Below, piece after piece: positions 43,317-52,237 of a stretch of DNA of 64,000 nt. Position 1 is the stretch's first letter. The number at the start of each line of letters is the position of its first letter. The notes under the pieces were generated by a model. The model searched no databases. It saw only the letters and a list, made by a program, of their open reading frames with translations, and was not told where the DNA came from. A program made the position numbers and the translations under genes. The stretch is from Curtobacterium sp. MCJR17_055 (GTDB lineage: Bacteria > Actinomycetota > Actinomycetes > Actinomycetales > Microbacteriaceae): the NCBI RefSeq assembly GCF_003224335.1, contig NZ_QKLF01000001.1, positions 496,001-560,000 on the forward strand, in the 5' to 3' direction.

Positions 43317-45560
43317 GTGACCAACGAGACCCGGTCGTTGAAAGCCCGACTGATCGGCGACCCGCTCCCCTCCGAGAAACTCGAGGGGCAGCTCCTGCCG
43401 AAGCACCTGGCGCTCCCCATCTTCGCCAGCGACCCGCTCTCCTCCGTGGCGTACGCACCGCAGGAACTGCTCATGATCCTGCTGCTCGGCGGGATGGCGT
43501 TCCTGACGTTCGCCCCCTGGGTGGCCGCGCTCGTCGTGCTGCTGCTCGTGGTCGTCGTCGCGTCCTACCGGCAGCTCATCAAGGCGTACCCGTCCGGGGG
43601 TGGCGACTACGAGGTCGCCCACCGGAACCTCGGCGAGAAGGCCGGGCTCGTCGTCGCGAGCGCCCTCCTCGTCGACTACGTGATGACGGTCGCCGTGTCG
43701 GTGGCCTCCGGCGTCGACAACATCATCTCGGCGCTGCCGATGCTCAACCCGTTCCGCGTGGAGCTGGCGCTCCTGTTCGTCGTGCTGCTGGCGGCCGCGA
43801 ACCTCCGCGGCGTCCGCGAGTCGAGCAAGGCCTTCGCCGTCCCGACCTACCTGTTCGTGGCGAGCGTCTTCCTGATGGTGGTGACCGGCCTCGTCCGCAT
43901 CGTCGCCGGGGACGCGCCCGTGGCCGAGTCCGCCGGCTACACCGTCGAGAACATCGAGCACACCACGCAGGCGGCCTTCATCCTCCTGCTCCTCCGGGCC
44001 TTCGCGTCCGGCTGTTCGGCGCTCACCGGTGTCGAGGCGATCGCGAACGGCATCCCGGCCTTCCGCCGGCCGAAGATCAAGAACGCGCAGCAGACCCTCG
44101 TGCTCATGGGCGGCATCGCGATCGTGCTGTTCGTCGGCCTCATCACGCTCGCCCTCGTCTCCCGCGTGCACTACGCCGAGAACGCGTGCGACCTGCAGGG
44201 CTTCGCGGACTGCGCGGCGACACCGCAGCGCTCCCTCATCGCCCAGATCGCCGCGGCCACGTTCGGCAACAACTCGGTCCTGTTCTTCGTCATCCAGGCG
44301 ACCACGGCGGCGGTGCTGCTCCTCGCCGCGAACACGGCGTTCAACGGGTTCCCGCTGCTCGGCTCGATCCTGGCGCGCGACTCCTACGCCCCGAAGGCGC
44401 TGTCCACCCGCGGTGACCGGCTCATCTACTCGAACGGCGTCATCGTGCTCGCGCTCGTCGCGGCCGCACTGCTCATCGTCTACCGGGCGAACGTCACGAG
44501 CCTGATCCAGCTGTACATCATCGGCGTGTTCGTCTCGTTCACGCTCGGGCAGAGCGGGATGGTCAAGCACTGGGTGAGCCTGCTCCGCGCCGACCGTGCC
44601 GGCACCGCCGGGGAGCCCGTGCACCGCGGGCAGGTCATCCGCAGCCTCACGATCAACTCGATCGGCGCCACCTTCACGTTCGTGGTGCTCGTCATCGTCA
44701 CCATCACGAAGTTCACGCACGGCGCCTGGCTCGTCTTCGTGATCATGCCGGTGCTGTTCGTGCTCATGCTCGGCGTGAACCGCTACTACCGCGACGTCTC
44801 GCACGAGATCGCGGCCGACGCGGAGACCGAGTTCGGCGCCACGGGCGACCACGCCATCGTCCTCGTGAACAAGCTGCAGAAGCCCGTGCTGAAGGCGCTC
44901 GACTACGCCATCGCCGCGAAGCACGCCGACCTCGAGGCGGTGCACGTCGCCATCGACGACGCCGAGGCCGCGCGCCTCCGGGAGCAGTGGGCCGAGCACG
45001 GCATCGAGGTCCCGTTGACGATGGTGCCGAGCCCGTACCGCGACATCTCGATGCCGCTCATCAAGTACATCAAGGCGCACCGGCTCGAGCACGGATCCGA
45101 GGTCGTCACGGTCTACACCCCGGTGTTCATCGTCGGCCACTGGTGGGAGGGGCTGCTGCACAACCACCGCGGCCGCCGCATCCGCAAGAAGCTGCTGCTC
45201 ATGCACGGCGTCACGGTCGCGCTCGTCCCGTGGCTGCTCGACTCGTCGGAGCTGCTCTACGGCAAGCGCTCCCGACCCTTCCCCGGGCAGGACCGCCGCG
45301 GCGAGCCCGTCCGACCCGCCCTCCGCCGGTCGCCGCACGGCGTCTTCCGCTCGGAGGCCGAGGAGGACCGCCTCATCCGCTCCGCCCAGCGCAACAGCCT
45401 GGAACCGCAGAAGCTCGCGCACGCCGGCACCCCCTCGCGCCGAGCGACGCGACCGGCCGGCCCCGCGGAGGGCGTCGACCCCGCGACCTGCACGGGTGAG
45501 ATACGATCCCTCGTCCCGACCGCCCCGCCGGTCCCGCACGCGCCGGACGACCGCGTCTGA
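43317..45560 (+). CDS. APC superfamily potassium/amino acid permease, KimA-like
   Basis: A 747-residue permease. The start LIGDPLPSEKLEGQLLPKHLALPIFASDPLSSVAYAPQE matches the KimA (YdaO) group of c-di-AMP-controlled potassium importers; twelve helices occupy residues ~40-490. A soluble C-terminal part follows (VNKLQKPVLKALDYAIAAKHADLEAVHVAID is a UspA-like nucleotide-binding segment), and then ~90 disordered, Arg/Pro-rich residues extend the tail. GTG 43317 lies eight bases after TAAGTT. Potassium as substrate is inferred from the family; this copy is longer than B. subtilis KimA. Confidence 0.85.
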   Translation: MTNETRSLKARLIGDPLPSEKLEGQLLPKHLALPIFASDPLSSVAYAPQELLMILLLGGMAFLTFAPWVAALVVLLLVVVVASYRQLIKAYPSGGGDYEVAHRNLGEKAGLVVASALLVDYVMTVAVSVASGVDNIISALPMLNPFRVELALLFVVLLAAANLRGVRESSKAFAVPTYLFVASVFLMVVTGLVRIVAGDAPVAESAGYTVENIEHTTQAAFILLLLRAFASGCSALTGVEAIANGIPAFRRPKIKNAQQTLVLMGGIAIVLFVGLITLALVSRVHYAENACDLQGFADCAATPQRSLIAQIAAATFGNNSVLFFVIQATTAAVLLLAANTAFNGFPLLGSILARDSYAPKALSTRGDRLIYSNGVIVLALVAAALLIVYRANVTSLIQLYIIGVFVSFTLGQSGMVKHWVSLLRADRAGTAGEPVHRGQVIRSLTINSIGATFTFVVLVIVTITKFTHGAWLVFVIMPVLFVLMLGVNRYYRDVSHEIAADAETEFGATGDHAIVLVNKLQKPVLKALDYAIAAKHADLEAVHVAIDDAEAARLREQWAEHGIEVPLTMVPSPYRDISMPLIKYIKAHRLEHGSEVVTVYTPVFIVGHWWEGLLHNHRGRRIRKKLLLMHGVTVALVPWLLDSSELLYGKRSRPFPGQDRRGEPVRPALRRSPHGVFRSEAEEDRLIRSAQRNSLEPQKLAHAGTPSRRATRPAGPAEGVDPATCTGEIRSLVPTAPPVPHAPDDRV

Positions 45561-45619
45561 GCCGAGCACGGTCGAGCGATGACCCCGCGTGACGGTGTCC
45601 GGTCGTACCATGTGACCCC

Positions 45620-46444
45620 ATGACCACCGTGCCCGAGGACCTCCGTACCTTCGCGACCTTCGACGGACACGGCGGCAAGGTCTCGAAGCGCGTCGAGGTG
45701 CTCGACCACCGCCCGCCGGTCTCGCCGGACGGCCGCTACGACGGGCTCGTCGCGGTGCGCGGCGAGCACCCGCTCGGCGCGCTCGACGAGCGCGCCGCCG
45801 ACGACTCCGCCGAACTGACGCGCGGCGTCGCGAGCATCGGCTGGGTGGACCCGGCCACGCTCCGGGACTGGTACCGGCCGGACCGGGTCGTGGTGAGCCT
45901 CCTGGACGCCCGCCGTTCCGGGCTGGAGCCCGGGGTCTACGCCGACTCACGAGGGCGCGGCCGGGTCCGCATCGACGGCCAGGAGGCCCACCTCGGCCCC
46001 GACGGGCGACCCGCGTTCCGCGCACTGGCCGGGACGGCGGAGGCCCCGAAGGTCGACGTCCCGCTGCCGATGGACCAGGCCGTGCGGCTCGTGGTCGTGA
46101 CCGTCGCGGGGCGCGACGGCGACGACCTGGGCGGGACAGCACCGGCGCACCGCACGTCGACCGGCGCTGCCGGCGTGGAGGTCGTGACGACGCCCGTGGC
46201 GCCGCTCCTGGCCCCCGGCGAGTACCCGGAGTACGCCGACGACGTGCCGGGGCTGCCGCCGCGACCCGCGTCCGGACGGGTCCGCGTGAGCGCCTCGGTG
46301 CTGCTGGACGGGGCCCTGCACCCGGTGGACCGGCTCGACGAACAGGCGAACACGCTCTGGATCGAGCGGGGCGGCCGGGTCGTCCCGATCGCGGCGAGCG
46401 ACGTCGGCGGGGACCTGGTGCGGTACACGGCGACGCCGGTCTGA
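45620..46444 (+). CDS. conserved-looking protein, unknown function
   Basis: A 274-residue soluble protein with no membrane helix. It is rich in Asp, Arg, Val and Gly, with predicted beta strands and no catalytic pattern I can name; a loop near residues 160-190 is Gly/Thr-rich. ATG 45620 follows TACCAT (45606-45611) by eight bases. Codon use matches the neighbours, so it is a real gene. Confidence 0.65.
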   Translation: MTTVPEDLRTFATFDGHGGKVSKRVEVLDHRPPVSPDGRYDGLVAVRGEHPLGALDERAADDSAELTRGVASIGWVDPATLRDWYRPDRVVVSLLDARRSGLEPGVYADSRGRGRVRIDGQEAHLGPDGRPAFRALAGTAEAPKVDVPLPMDQAVRLVVVTVAGRDGDDLGGTAPAHRTSTGAAGVEVVTTPVAPLLAPGEYPEYADDVPGLPPRPASGRVRVSASVLLDGALHPVDRLDEQANTLWIERGGRVVPIAASDVGGDLVRYTATPV

Positions 46445-46555
46445 CGCGGGACTGGCGCCGGACTGGCGCCGGTCCGGCGTCGCCTGTCCGTTCGCCGGTC
46501 GTCGGGGGACGCCGTGCTGCGCGGGACGTCGGGGGTGCGGCGTACGGTCACGCTC

Positions 46556-46801
46556 ATGAGTGATGCAGACCAGAATCAGCCGGAGACCCTCGGCGGCGAG
46601 CGCCCGGACCCGTCGACCACCGCGAGCAAGGACCCCGAGCAGTGGGTGACCGGTGACGAGCCGATGACCGGCCCGCAGCGCAGCTACCTCGACACCCTCG
46701 CGCGCGAAGCCGGCGAGGAGCTCCCCGCCGACCTCAACAAGGCCGAGGCCTCGGAGAACATCGACCGCCTGCAGCAGAAGACCGGCCGCGGCACCAACTG
46801 A
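46556..46801 (+). CDS. DUF3072 domain protein
   Basis: An 81-residue protein. WVTGDEPMTGPQRSYLDTL and AREAGEELPADLNKAEASENIDRLQ match the actinobacterial DUF3072 family, a short helical domain of unknown role. ATG 46556 follows TACGGT (46543-46548) by seven bases, so it is probably leaderless. Confidence 0.85.
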   Translation: MSDADQNQPETLGGERPDPSTTASKDPEQWVTGDEPMTGPQRSYLDTLAREAGEELPADLNKAEASENIDRLQQKTGRGTN

Positions 46802-46950
46802 ACCGCAGGCGTTGCTGTACGGCGGTCCGCATCCCAGCGGGCCGCCGTCCGGCATCTCCGTCGCGATCGCCGTCACGGTCACGGTCGACCTGGACTGCCA
46901 GACGGAGCCGCGAGGCGCCCGATGTCAGCGGTGGGGTCCACCGCTGTCGG

Positions 46951-48099
46951 TCACGCCCGAGCGGGTGACCGCTCCCCGTCGTCCGCGGCCAGCACCGCCA
47001 GGACCTGGCGGGCGATCCGACGACCGGCGCGGTTCGCACCGATGGTCGACGCCTGCGGGCCGTACCCGGCGAGGAAGAGGCGCGGTTCGGCTCCGGCACG
47101 CCCGTCCTCCACGACGACCCCACCGGCCTCGGTCCGCAGGTGCAGCGGCGCGAGGTGCCGGAGGTCCGCGCGGAACCCGGTCGCCCAGATGACGGCGTCG
47201 GCGTGGACGTGCTCACCGGTCGCGGTCTCGACGCCGTCCGCGTCGAGCCGGACGAACATCGGCTCGGGCTGCAACAGCCCACGCGCCAGGCCGCGTCGGA
47301 TCCGCGGGGAGACCGGGAGGCCCGTCCCGCTGACGATGCTCGGCAGCGTCCGTCCCGCCTTCGCTGCCCGGTCCTGGTCCTCGACGGCCGCCACGGCGGC
47401 GCCGAGCGCGAGTTCCGGGTCGTCGGACCAGACCACCGGGCGACGGGAGAACCACCGCGTGGTCCGGGCGACGCCGTCGAGCTCGAGCAGGAAGCCAATG
47501 GCGCTCGTACCGCCACCGACGACCACGACGTCCTGCCCCGCGAACTCCGACGCGTCGCGGTAGCCCGTCGTGTCGAGCTGCCGGCCCCGGAACACGTCGC
47601 GACCCGGCACCCACGGCACGAACGGTGTGCCCCACGTACCGGAGGCGTTGACGACCACCTCCGCGCGGATCACCCCGGTGGTCCCGTCGTCGTCGCGGGT
47701 CTCGACCACGAGCGCGGGCGTGCTCCCGGCGGGACCGGACCCGACCTCGCGGCGGACCGCCGTGACGGCGACGGGGCGACGCACCCGGAGGTCGTGGTGC
47801 TCCTCGAACCGCCGGTAGTACTCCGCGACGACGTCACGGGCCGGACGTGAGCGGTCCGCGTCGTCGAAGTGCAACCCCATCTCGTGCATGCCCGGCAGGT
47901 CGTGCACCCGGTGCGCGATGCCGAGCCGGAGGGCCTCCCAGCGGAACTGCCACGCGCCTCCCGTTCCCGGAGCACGGTCGAGGACGACCAGGTCGCGGCC
48001 GGCGGTGAGTCCGGCGCGCTGGAGGTGCCAGGCGACGGAGAGGCCTGCCTGGCCCGCGCCGATCACGACGACACGGGCGTGTTGGTCGGCGGTGCGCAT
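46951..48099 (-). CDS. FAD/NAD(P)-dependent flavin monooxygenase-like oxidoreductase
   Basis: A 382-residue two-dinucleotide-domain protein. The FAD motif VIGAGQAGLS lies near residue 12-21 and the NADPH motif VVGGGTSAIG near residue 180; between them the FMO/CzcO-like segment WEALRLGIAHRVHDLPGM is seen, and ATGFRADLRHL closes the fold. The ATG has GAGGG close upstream. Enzymes of this group oxidise small molecules or act as thioredoxin-reductase-like partners; substrate unknown. It converges with the DUF3072 gene over ~150 bases. Confidence 0.85.
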   Translation of the reverse strand: MRTADQHARVVVIGAGQAGLSVAWHLQRAGLTAGRDLVVLDRAPGTGGAWQFRWEALRLGIAHRVHDLPGMHEMGLHFDDADRSRPARDVVAEYYRRFEEHHDLRVRRPVAVTAVRREVGSGPAGSTPALVVETRDDDGTTGVIRAEVVVNASGTWGTPFVPWVPGRDVFRGRQLDTTGYRDASEFAGQDVVVVGGGTSAIGFLLELDGVARTTRWFSRRPVVWSDDPELALGAAVAAVEDQDRAAKAGRTLPSIVSGTGLPVSPRIRRGLARGLLQPEPMFVRLDADGVETATGEHVHADAVIWATGFRADLRHLAPLHLRTEAGGVVVEDGRAGAEPRLFLAGYGPQASTIGANRAGRRIARQVLAVLAADDGERSPARA

Positions 48100-48261
48100 C
48101 ACCCTCGATTCTGCTGTGCTCGGGACGCGCCGGGCGAAGTCGGCAACGGGGTACATGGTAAAGTGGCCGACAGATTTCAAACCACGAACCGTCTGTTCTT
48201 CCCGGGTGCACACTCGTCGCCCGCCGAGACCGGACACGAGCCGACACAGAGGGGGTCACGC

Positions 48262-48468
48262 ATGGGGCGCGGCCGTCAGAAGGCGAAGCACACCAAGGTC
48301 GCCCGGGAGCTGAAGTACTTCAGCCCGGACACGAACTACGGTGCTCTCGAACGCGAACTCTCCGTCGCACAACAGTCGGACGAGCCCGACTACGTCGACC
48401 GCTGGGCCGACGAGTTCGGTGACGATGGTGACCTGGAGAACCAGACGGACACGAACAAGTCCGCCTGA
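48262..48468 (+). CDS. DUF3073 domain protein
   Basis: A 68-residue protein starting MGRGRQKAKHTKVARELKYF, the invariant N terminus of the actinobacterial DUF3073 family, followed by an acidic C-terminal half. GAGGGGG lies eight bases upstream of the ATG. In many actinobacteria it follows purM; here it precedes a purM on the opposite strand with a 484-base gap. Function unknown; a nucleic acid contact through the basic half is a guess. Confidence 0.9.
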   Translation: MGRGRQKAKHTKVARELKYFSPDTNYGALERELSVAQQSDEPDYVDRWADEFGDDGDLENQTDTNKSA

Positions 48469-48482
48469 CCTCCCGGTCTGAC

Positions 48483-48513
48483 GACGCCGCGCTCCTCCGG
48501 GGAGCGCGGCGTC
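48483..48513 (+). terminator. terminator of the DUF3073 gene
   Basis: GACGCCGCGCTCC (48483-48495) and GGAGCGCGGCGTC (48501-48513) form a perfect 13-bp stem around five bases, fifteen bases after the stop codon. Confidence 0.75.
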
Positions 48514-48583
48514 TCGTCGTGCCCGGGCGGATGCCTCGTCGCGCCTCCGCTGCGGCACGCCGTGCCGGCCTCGCCTCCGCCGG

Positions 48584-48811
48584 GGTTGCACGATCTGCCG
48601 CCGCGCGGGCATCCGCCGAGGTTGCACGGTCTGCCGCCGCCGGGCATCCGCCGAGGTTGCACGATCTGCCGCCGCGGGCATCCGCCGAGGTTGCGCGATC
48701 TGCCGCCTCCGCGCGCCGGTGGCGGCCGCTTCTGCGACCTCGACGGAGCGCGCATGGCGGGTCGTGCGACCTCGACGACGCCGGGCACGGTGAGTCGTGC
48801 GAACGCGACGA
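48584..48811. repeat. tandem repeats with facing inverted copies
   Basis: Four direct units sharing GGTTGCACGATCTGCCG begin at 48584, 48620, 48655 and 48689 (spacing 36, 35 and 34). They are followed by at least three units in the opposite orientation built on GCGACCTCGACG at 48734, 48766 and 48799 (spacing 32-33). Together they make a large imperfect inverted array in the 484-base gap between DUF3073 and the convergent purM gene. No plausible gene is seen here. Confidence 0.8.
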
Positions 48812-48886
48812 CGCGCGGCACCGAGGAGGTTCCGCAACTCGCCGCGCGTCGGACGTCCCGGTGCCACGAACGCGGGATCTCGCGCG

Positions 48887-48914
48887 CCGAGGTTCCGTGA
48901 TTCTGGAACCTCGG
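48887..48914 (-). terminator. hairpin terminator of purM
   Basis: CCGAGGTTCC (48887-48896) and GGAACCTCGG (48905-48914) are a perfect 10-bp stem with an eight-base loop, 38 bases beyond the purM stop codon. Confidence 0.65.
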
Positions 48915-48952
48915 GGAGCGGGCTGCCCAGGGGCGGTACCGGGCGGGGCGCC

Positions 48953-50047
48953 TCAGCCCGCGTAGGACCCCACGAGGCGCACGGCCCCGCCGTCGACGCC
49001 CTTGGCGCCCTGCTCGAACCCGGTCAGGTCGCGCGCACCGGTCGACACCGAGCCGACCGTCCACGCGGGCAGTCCGGCTGCCCCGAGGGTCGCGATGACC
49101 TCGTCCGCCGCGGCACCGGACACGACGGCGAACATGCCGATGCCGAGGTTCCAGGTGCCCTCGGTGTCCTCGATCGGGGTGCCGGCCAGGTCGGCGAGCA
49201 CGCGGAACACCGGCAGCGGCTGCCAGGTGGACCGCTCGACCTCGACCCAGGACCCGACGGGCAGCACGCGCGCCAGGTTCGCCGCGATGCCACCGCCCGT
49301 CACGTGCGAGAGCGAGTGCACGGCACCGGGGTGCTGCTCGATCAGGTCCAGCAGCGGGGACGTGTACAGGCGGGTCGGCTCGAGCAGGGCCTCCCCCACC
49401 AGGCCGCCGAGCTCCGGCAGCGTGTCCGTGTAGCCGATGCCGCGCTGGCCGAGGACGTGCCGGACGAGCGAGTACCCGTTCGAGTGCAGTCCGGAGGACT
49501 CGATCGCGATGACCGCGTCGCCGTCCTGCACGAGGTGCGCGCCGAGCTGCGAGCCGGCCTCGACCGCGCCGACCGCGGCACCGGCGACGTCGTAGTCGTC
49601 CGGACCGAGCAGGCCGGGGTGTTCCGCGGTCTCGCCACCGACGAGCGCGGTGCCCGTGGCCGCACAGCCGCGGGCGATCCCGGCGACGATGTCGGCGATC
49701 CGGTTCGGCACGACCCGGCCGCAGGCGATGTAGTCCGTCATGAAGAGCGGCTTCGCGCCGACCACGACGATGTCGTCGACGACCATGCCGACCAGGTCCT
49801 GCCCGATGGTGTCGTGCTTGTCGATGGCCTGCGCGATCGCGACCTTCGTCCCCACGCCGTCGGTCGAGGTCGCGAGCAACGGGCGCTCGAAGTCCTTGAG
49901 GAACGAGACGTCGTAGAGCCCGGCGAAGCCACCGACGCCGCCCAGGACGGACGCGTTGTGCGTCGCCGAGACGGCGGACTTCATGAGCTCGACGGCCAGG
50001 TCACCGGCGGCGGTGTCGACACCGGCCTCGGCGTAGGGGTTGGGCAT
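48953..50047 (-). CDS. purM: phosphoribosylformylglycinamidine cyclo-ligase
   Basis: A 364-residue AIR synthetase, step five of purine synthesis (FGAM + ATP to AIR). Family signatures are GGFAGLYDVS, STDGVGTK, DDIVVVGAKPLFMTDYIA, GGETAEHPGLL and SHVTGGGI. The ATG at 50047 has GGAGGA four bases upstream; a longer start at 50089 is less likely. It is divergent from purF, which is unusual: in most actinobacteria purF and purM are collinear. Confidence 0.95.
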   Translation of the reverse strand: MPNPYAEAGVDTAAGDLAVELMKSAVSATHNASVLGGVGGFAGLYDVSFLKDFERPLLATSTDGVGTKVAIAQAIDKHDTIGQDLVGMVVDDIVVVGAKPLFMTDYIACGRVVPNRIADIVAGIARGCAATGTALVGGETAEHPGLLGPDDYDVAGAAVGAVEAGSQLGAHLVQDGDAVIAIESSGLHSNGYSLVRHVLGQRGIGYTDTLPELGGLVGEALLEPTRLYTSPLLDLIEQHPGAVHSLSHVTGGGIAANLARVLPVGSWVEVERSTWQPLPVFRVLADLAGTPIEDTEGTWNLGIGMFAVVSGAAADEVIATLGAAGLPAWTVGSVSTGARDLTGFEQGAKGVDGGAVRLVGSYAG

Positions 50048-50118
50048 ACGTCGTCCTCCGCTGGGCATGGCAGACTTGTTCGGTACCACCCGATCCTACG
50101 GTCTGGAGCACCCCGCGA

Positions 50119-51576
50119 ATGTGCGGCATCGTCGGCCTCGTTGCGCAGGGGCCTGCAAACCAATCCATCTACGACGCACTGCTCCTCCTGCAACACCGGG
50201 GACAGGACTCGACGGGCATCGCCACGGTCGACGGGCACGTGCACCACATGCACAAGACCCGTGGTCACGTGCGCGAGGCCTTCCGCACCCGTGACATGCG
50301 GGCGCTCCTCGGGACCATGGGTCTCGGCCACGTCCGGTACGCCACCCGTGGCGCCGCGACGAACGAGGAAGAGGCCCAGCCGTTCTACGTGAACGCGCCC
50401 TACGGCATCGTCCTGGTGCACAACGGCAACCTGACGAACACGCGTGAACTCACGCGGGAGCTGTTCGACATCGACCGCCGGCACCTCAACACGACCTCGG
50501 ACACCGAGCTGCTCGTGAACGTCCTCGCGCACGAGCTGCAGGGCCAGGTCCGCGGCAAGCACCTGGACCCGGGGCAGGTGTTCGACGCCGTCGAGCGCGT
50601 GCACGAGCGGGTCGAGGGCTCGTACGCCACGATCGCGACGATCGCCGGGCACGGCCTGCTCGCGTTCCGTGACCCGTTCGGCATCCGTCCGCTCATCCTC
50701 GGGCACAAGTTCGACGACGCGGGGAAGAGCGAGTGGGTCGTCGCGAGCGAGTCCCTCGTGCTCGAGTCCGGCGGCTACGACATCGTCCGTGACGTCGCTC
50801 CCGGCGAGGCCGTCTTCATCGAGATGGACGGCACGATGCACGCCCGACAGTGCGCGAAGGACCCGCGGCTCGTCCCGTGCGCCTTCGAGTACGTCTACCT
50901 GGCCCGTCCGGACTCCGTGATGAACGGTATCTCGGTCTACGACGCCCGTCTCCGTCTCGGCAACCGCCTGGCCGACACCATCGAGCAGTACGCGCCGACC
51001 GGTGACATCGACGTCGTCATGCCGATCCCGGACTCGTCCCGACCGGCAGCGATGCAGGTCGCGCAGAAGCTCGGCATCGAGTACCGCGAGGGCTTCTACA
51101 AGAACCGCTACGTCGGCCGGACCTTCATCATGCCGGGCCAGGCGGAGCGCAAGCGCAGCGTCCGACAGAAGCTCAACGCGATGTCGTCCGAGTTCAAGGG
51201 CAAGAACATCCTCATCGTCGACGACTCGATCGTGCGCGGCACGACGAGCCGCGAGATCGTCGAGATGGCCCGTGCCGCCGGCGCGAACGAGGTCACGTTC
51301 ACCAGCGCCGCGCCGCCGGTCCGCTACCCGCACGTCTACGGCATCAACATGCCGACCCGTGCCGAACTGATCGCGCACGACCGCAAGATCCCGGAGATCA
51401 ACACGGTGCTCGGCAGCGACCACCTGATCTACCAGGAGATCGGCGACATGCGCGACGCGATCATCGAGGGGTCCGACGTCCCGGACCTCGAGATGAGCTG
51501 CTTCACCGGCGAGTACGTCACCGGCACGGTGTCGCCGGAGTACCTCGCCTGGGTCGAGGCGAACCAGCTCAGCTGA
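50119..51576 (+). CDS. purF: amidophosphoribosyltransferase
   Basis: A 485-residue enzyme for the first committed step of purine synthesis (PRPP + glutamine to phosphoribosylamine). It begins MCGIVGLVAQG, so Met removal leaves the catalytic Cys2 directly and no propeptide is present. The glutamine site RYATRG and the PRPP loop ILIVDDSIVRGTT are present. Of the four cysteines that hold the iron-sulfur cluster in Bacillus PurF, the region reads SCFTGEYVTG with the first cysteine missing, so this is probably a cluster-free type. GGAG at 50105-50108 precedes the ATG. Confidence 0.95.
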   Translation: MCGIVGLVAQGPANQSIYDALLLLQHRGQDSTGIATVDGHVHHMHKTRGHVREAFRTRDMRALLGTMGLGHVRYATRGAATNEEEAQPFYVNAPYGIVLVHNGNLTNTRELTRELFDIDRRHLNTTSDTELLVNVLAHELQGQVRGKHLDPGQVFDAVERVHERVEGSYATIATIAGHGLLAFRDPFGIRPLILGHKFDDAGKSEWVVASESLVLESGGYDIVRDVAPGEAVFIEMDGTMHARQCAKDPRLVPCAFEYVYLARPDSVMNGISVYDARLRLGNRLADTIEQYAPTGDIDVVMPIPDSSRPAAMQVAQKLGIEYREGFYKNRYVGRTFIMPGQAERKRSVRQKLNAMSSEFKGKNILIVDDSIVRGTTSREIVEMARAAGANEVTFTSAAPPVRYPHVYGINMPTRAELIAHDRKIPEINTVLGSDHLIYQEIGDMRDAIIEGSDVPDLEMSCFTGEYVTGTVSPEYLAWVEANQLS

Positions 51577-51600
51577 CGACGGTCCGGAGCGTCGGGACCA

Positions 51601-51644
51601 CGGACTGGAGGCCCGTCACCAGCTGGTGACGGGCCTCCAGTCCG
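51601..51644. terminator. perfect 44-base palindromic terminator, GGAGGCCCG type
   Basis: Bases 51601-51622 are fully complementary to 51623-51644, a 22-bp stem with no loop bases, containing GGAGGCCCGTCACCAG on the left arm. It lies 24 bases after the purF stop, between convergent genes, and is the most perfect copy of the dispersed inverted repeat. Confidence 0.8.
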
Positions 51645-51671
51645 TTCGTGGTCGCGTCCGCGACCGCAGCC

Positions 51672-52133
51672 TCAGCGCTCGGGCTGCCCCTGGTCGTCTG
51701 CAGTGGGCTCGGCCGTCGCATCGGTCGGGGACGCCGGGCCGGTGGCGGGGCCGTCGTGGTCCTCGAGCTCGCCGTCGACCGTCTCCGGAACCGGGTCGAC
51801 CGTGACCCGCTCGGCGGTCAGGCTCGCCGCTCGACGGGACGACACCCGGTCGAGGACGACCGCGACGAGCGCACCGACGAGCATGCCGATCGAGACGCCG
51901 TAGAGGCCGAAGTACCCGACGAGCCCGGCGAAGCCCGTCGTCTCCTGCTGGTCGCCGCGGTCGAGGCCCATGGTGAGCGCGACGACGACGACCGTCACGA
52001 GGAAGCCGAGCACGGCGCCGCCGAGGATGAAGACGCTGAAGCGCGGCGCGCGTCGGATGGTGACCTGGTCCGGGGAGGTCACCACGTCGGGTGCCGGGAC
52101 CGGACGCTGGTCGGGTCGATCGGTGTCGCTCAC
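51672..52133 (-). CDS. small membrane protein with acidic tail, unknown function
   Basis: A 153-residue protein: polar N terminus, two membrane helices (about 36-57 and 74-96), then an acidic Pro/Asp/Glu-rich C-terminal tail. GTG 52133 follows GACAAT (52140-52145, minus strand) by six bases, which supports a leaderless start. Divergent from the LuxR-type regulator. No family recognised. Confidence 0.7.
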   Translation of the reverse strand: MSDTDRPDQRPVPAPDVVTSPDQVTIRRAPRFSVFILGGAVLGFLVTVVVVALTMGLDRGDQQETTGFAGLVGYFGLYGVSIGMLVGALVAVVLDRVSSRRAASLTAERVTVDPVPETVDGELEDHDGPATGPASPTDATAEPTADDQGQPER

Positions 52134-52237
52134 CGTCCCATTGTCCCCCACCTTGGGAGGAGGCTCGCGCGGCAGTTCATCCACTGGACGCGAGATGATG
52201 GTCCGGTACCGCGGGGTTTCGAGACGGGAGGTGCGCG

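Noticed and set aside
48577..48720. CRISPR-like array
   Set aside because: Units of 34-36 bp follow one another directly with no unique spacers, and no cas gene is present.
48562..48900. Open frame through the repeat array
   Set aside because: The product is Pro/Arg-rich repeat translation in several frames at once, with no start signal; judged non-coding.
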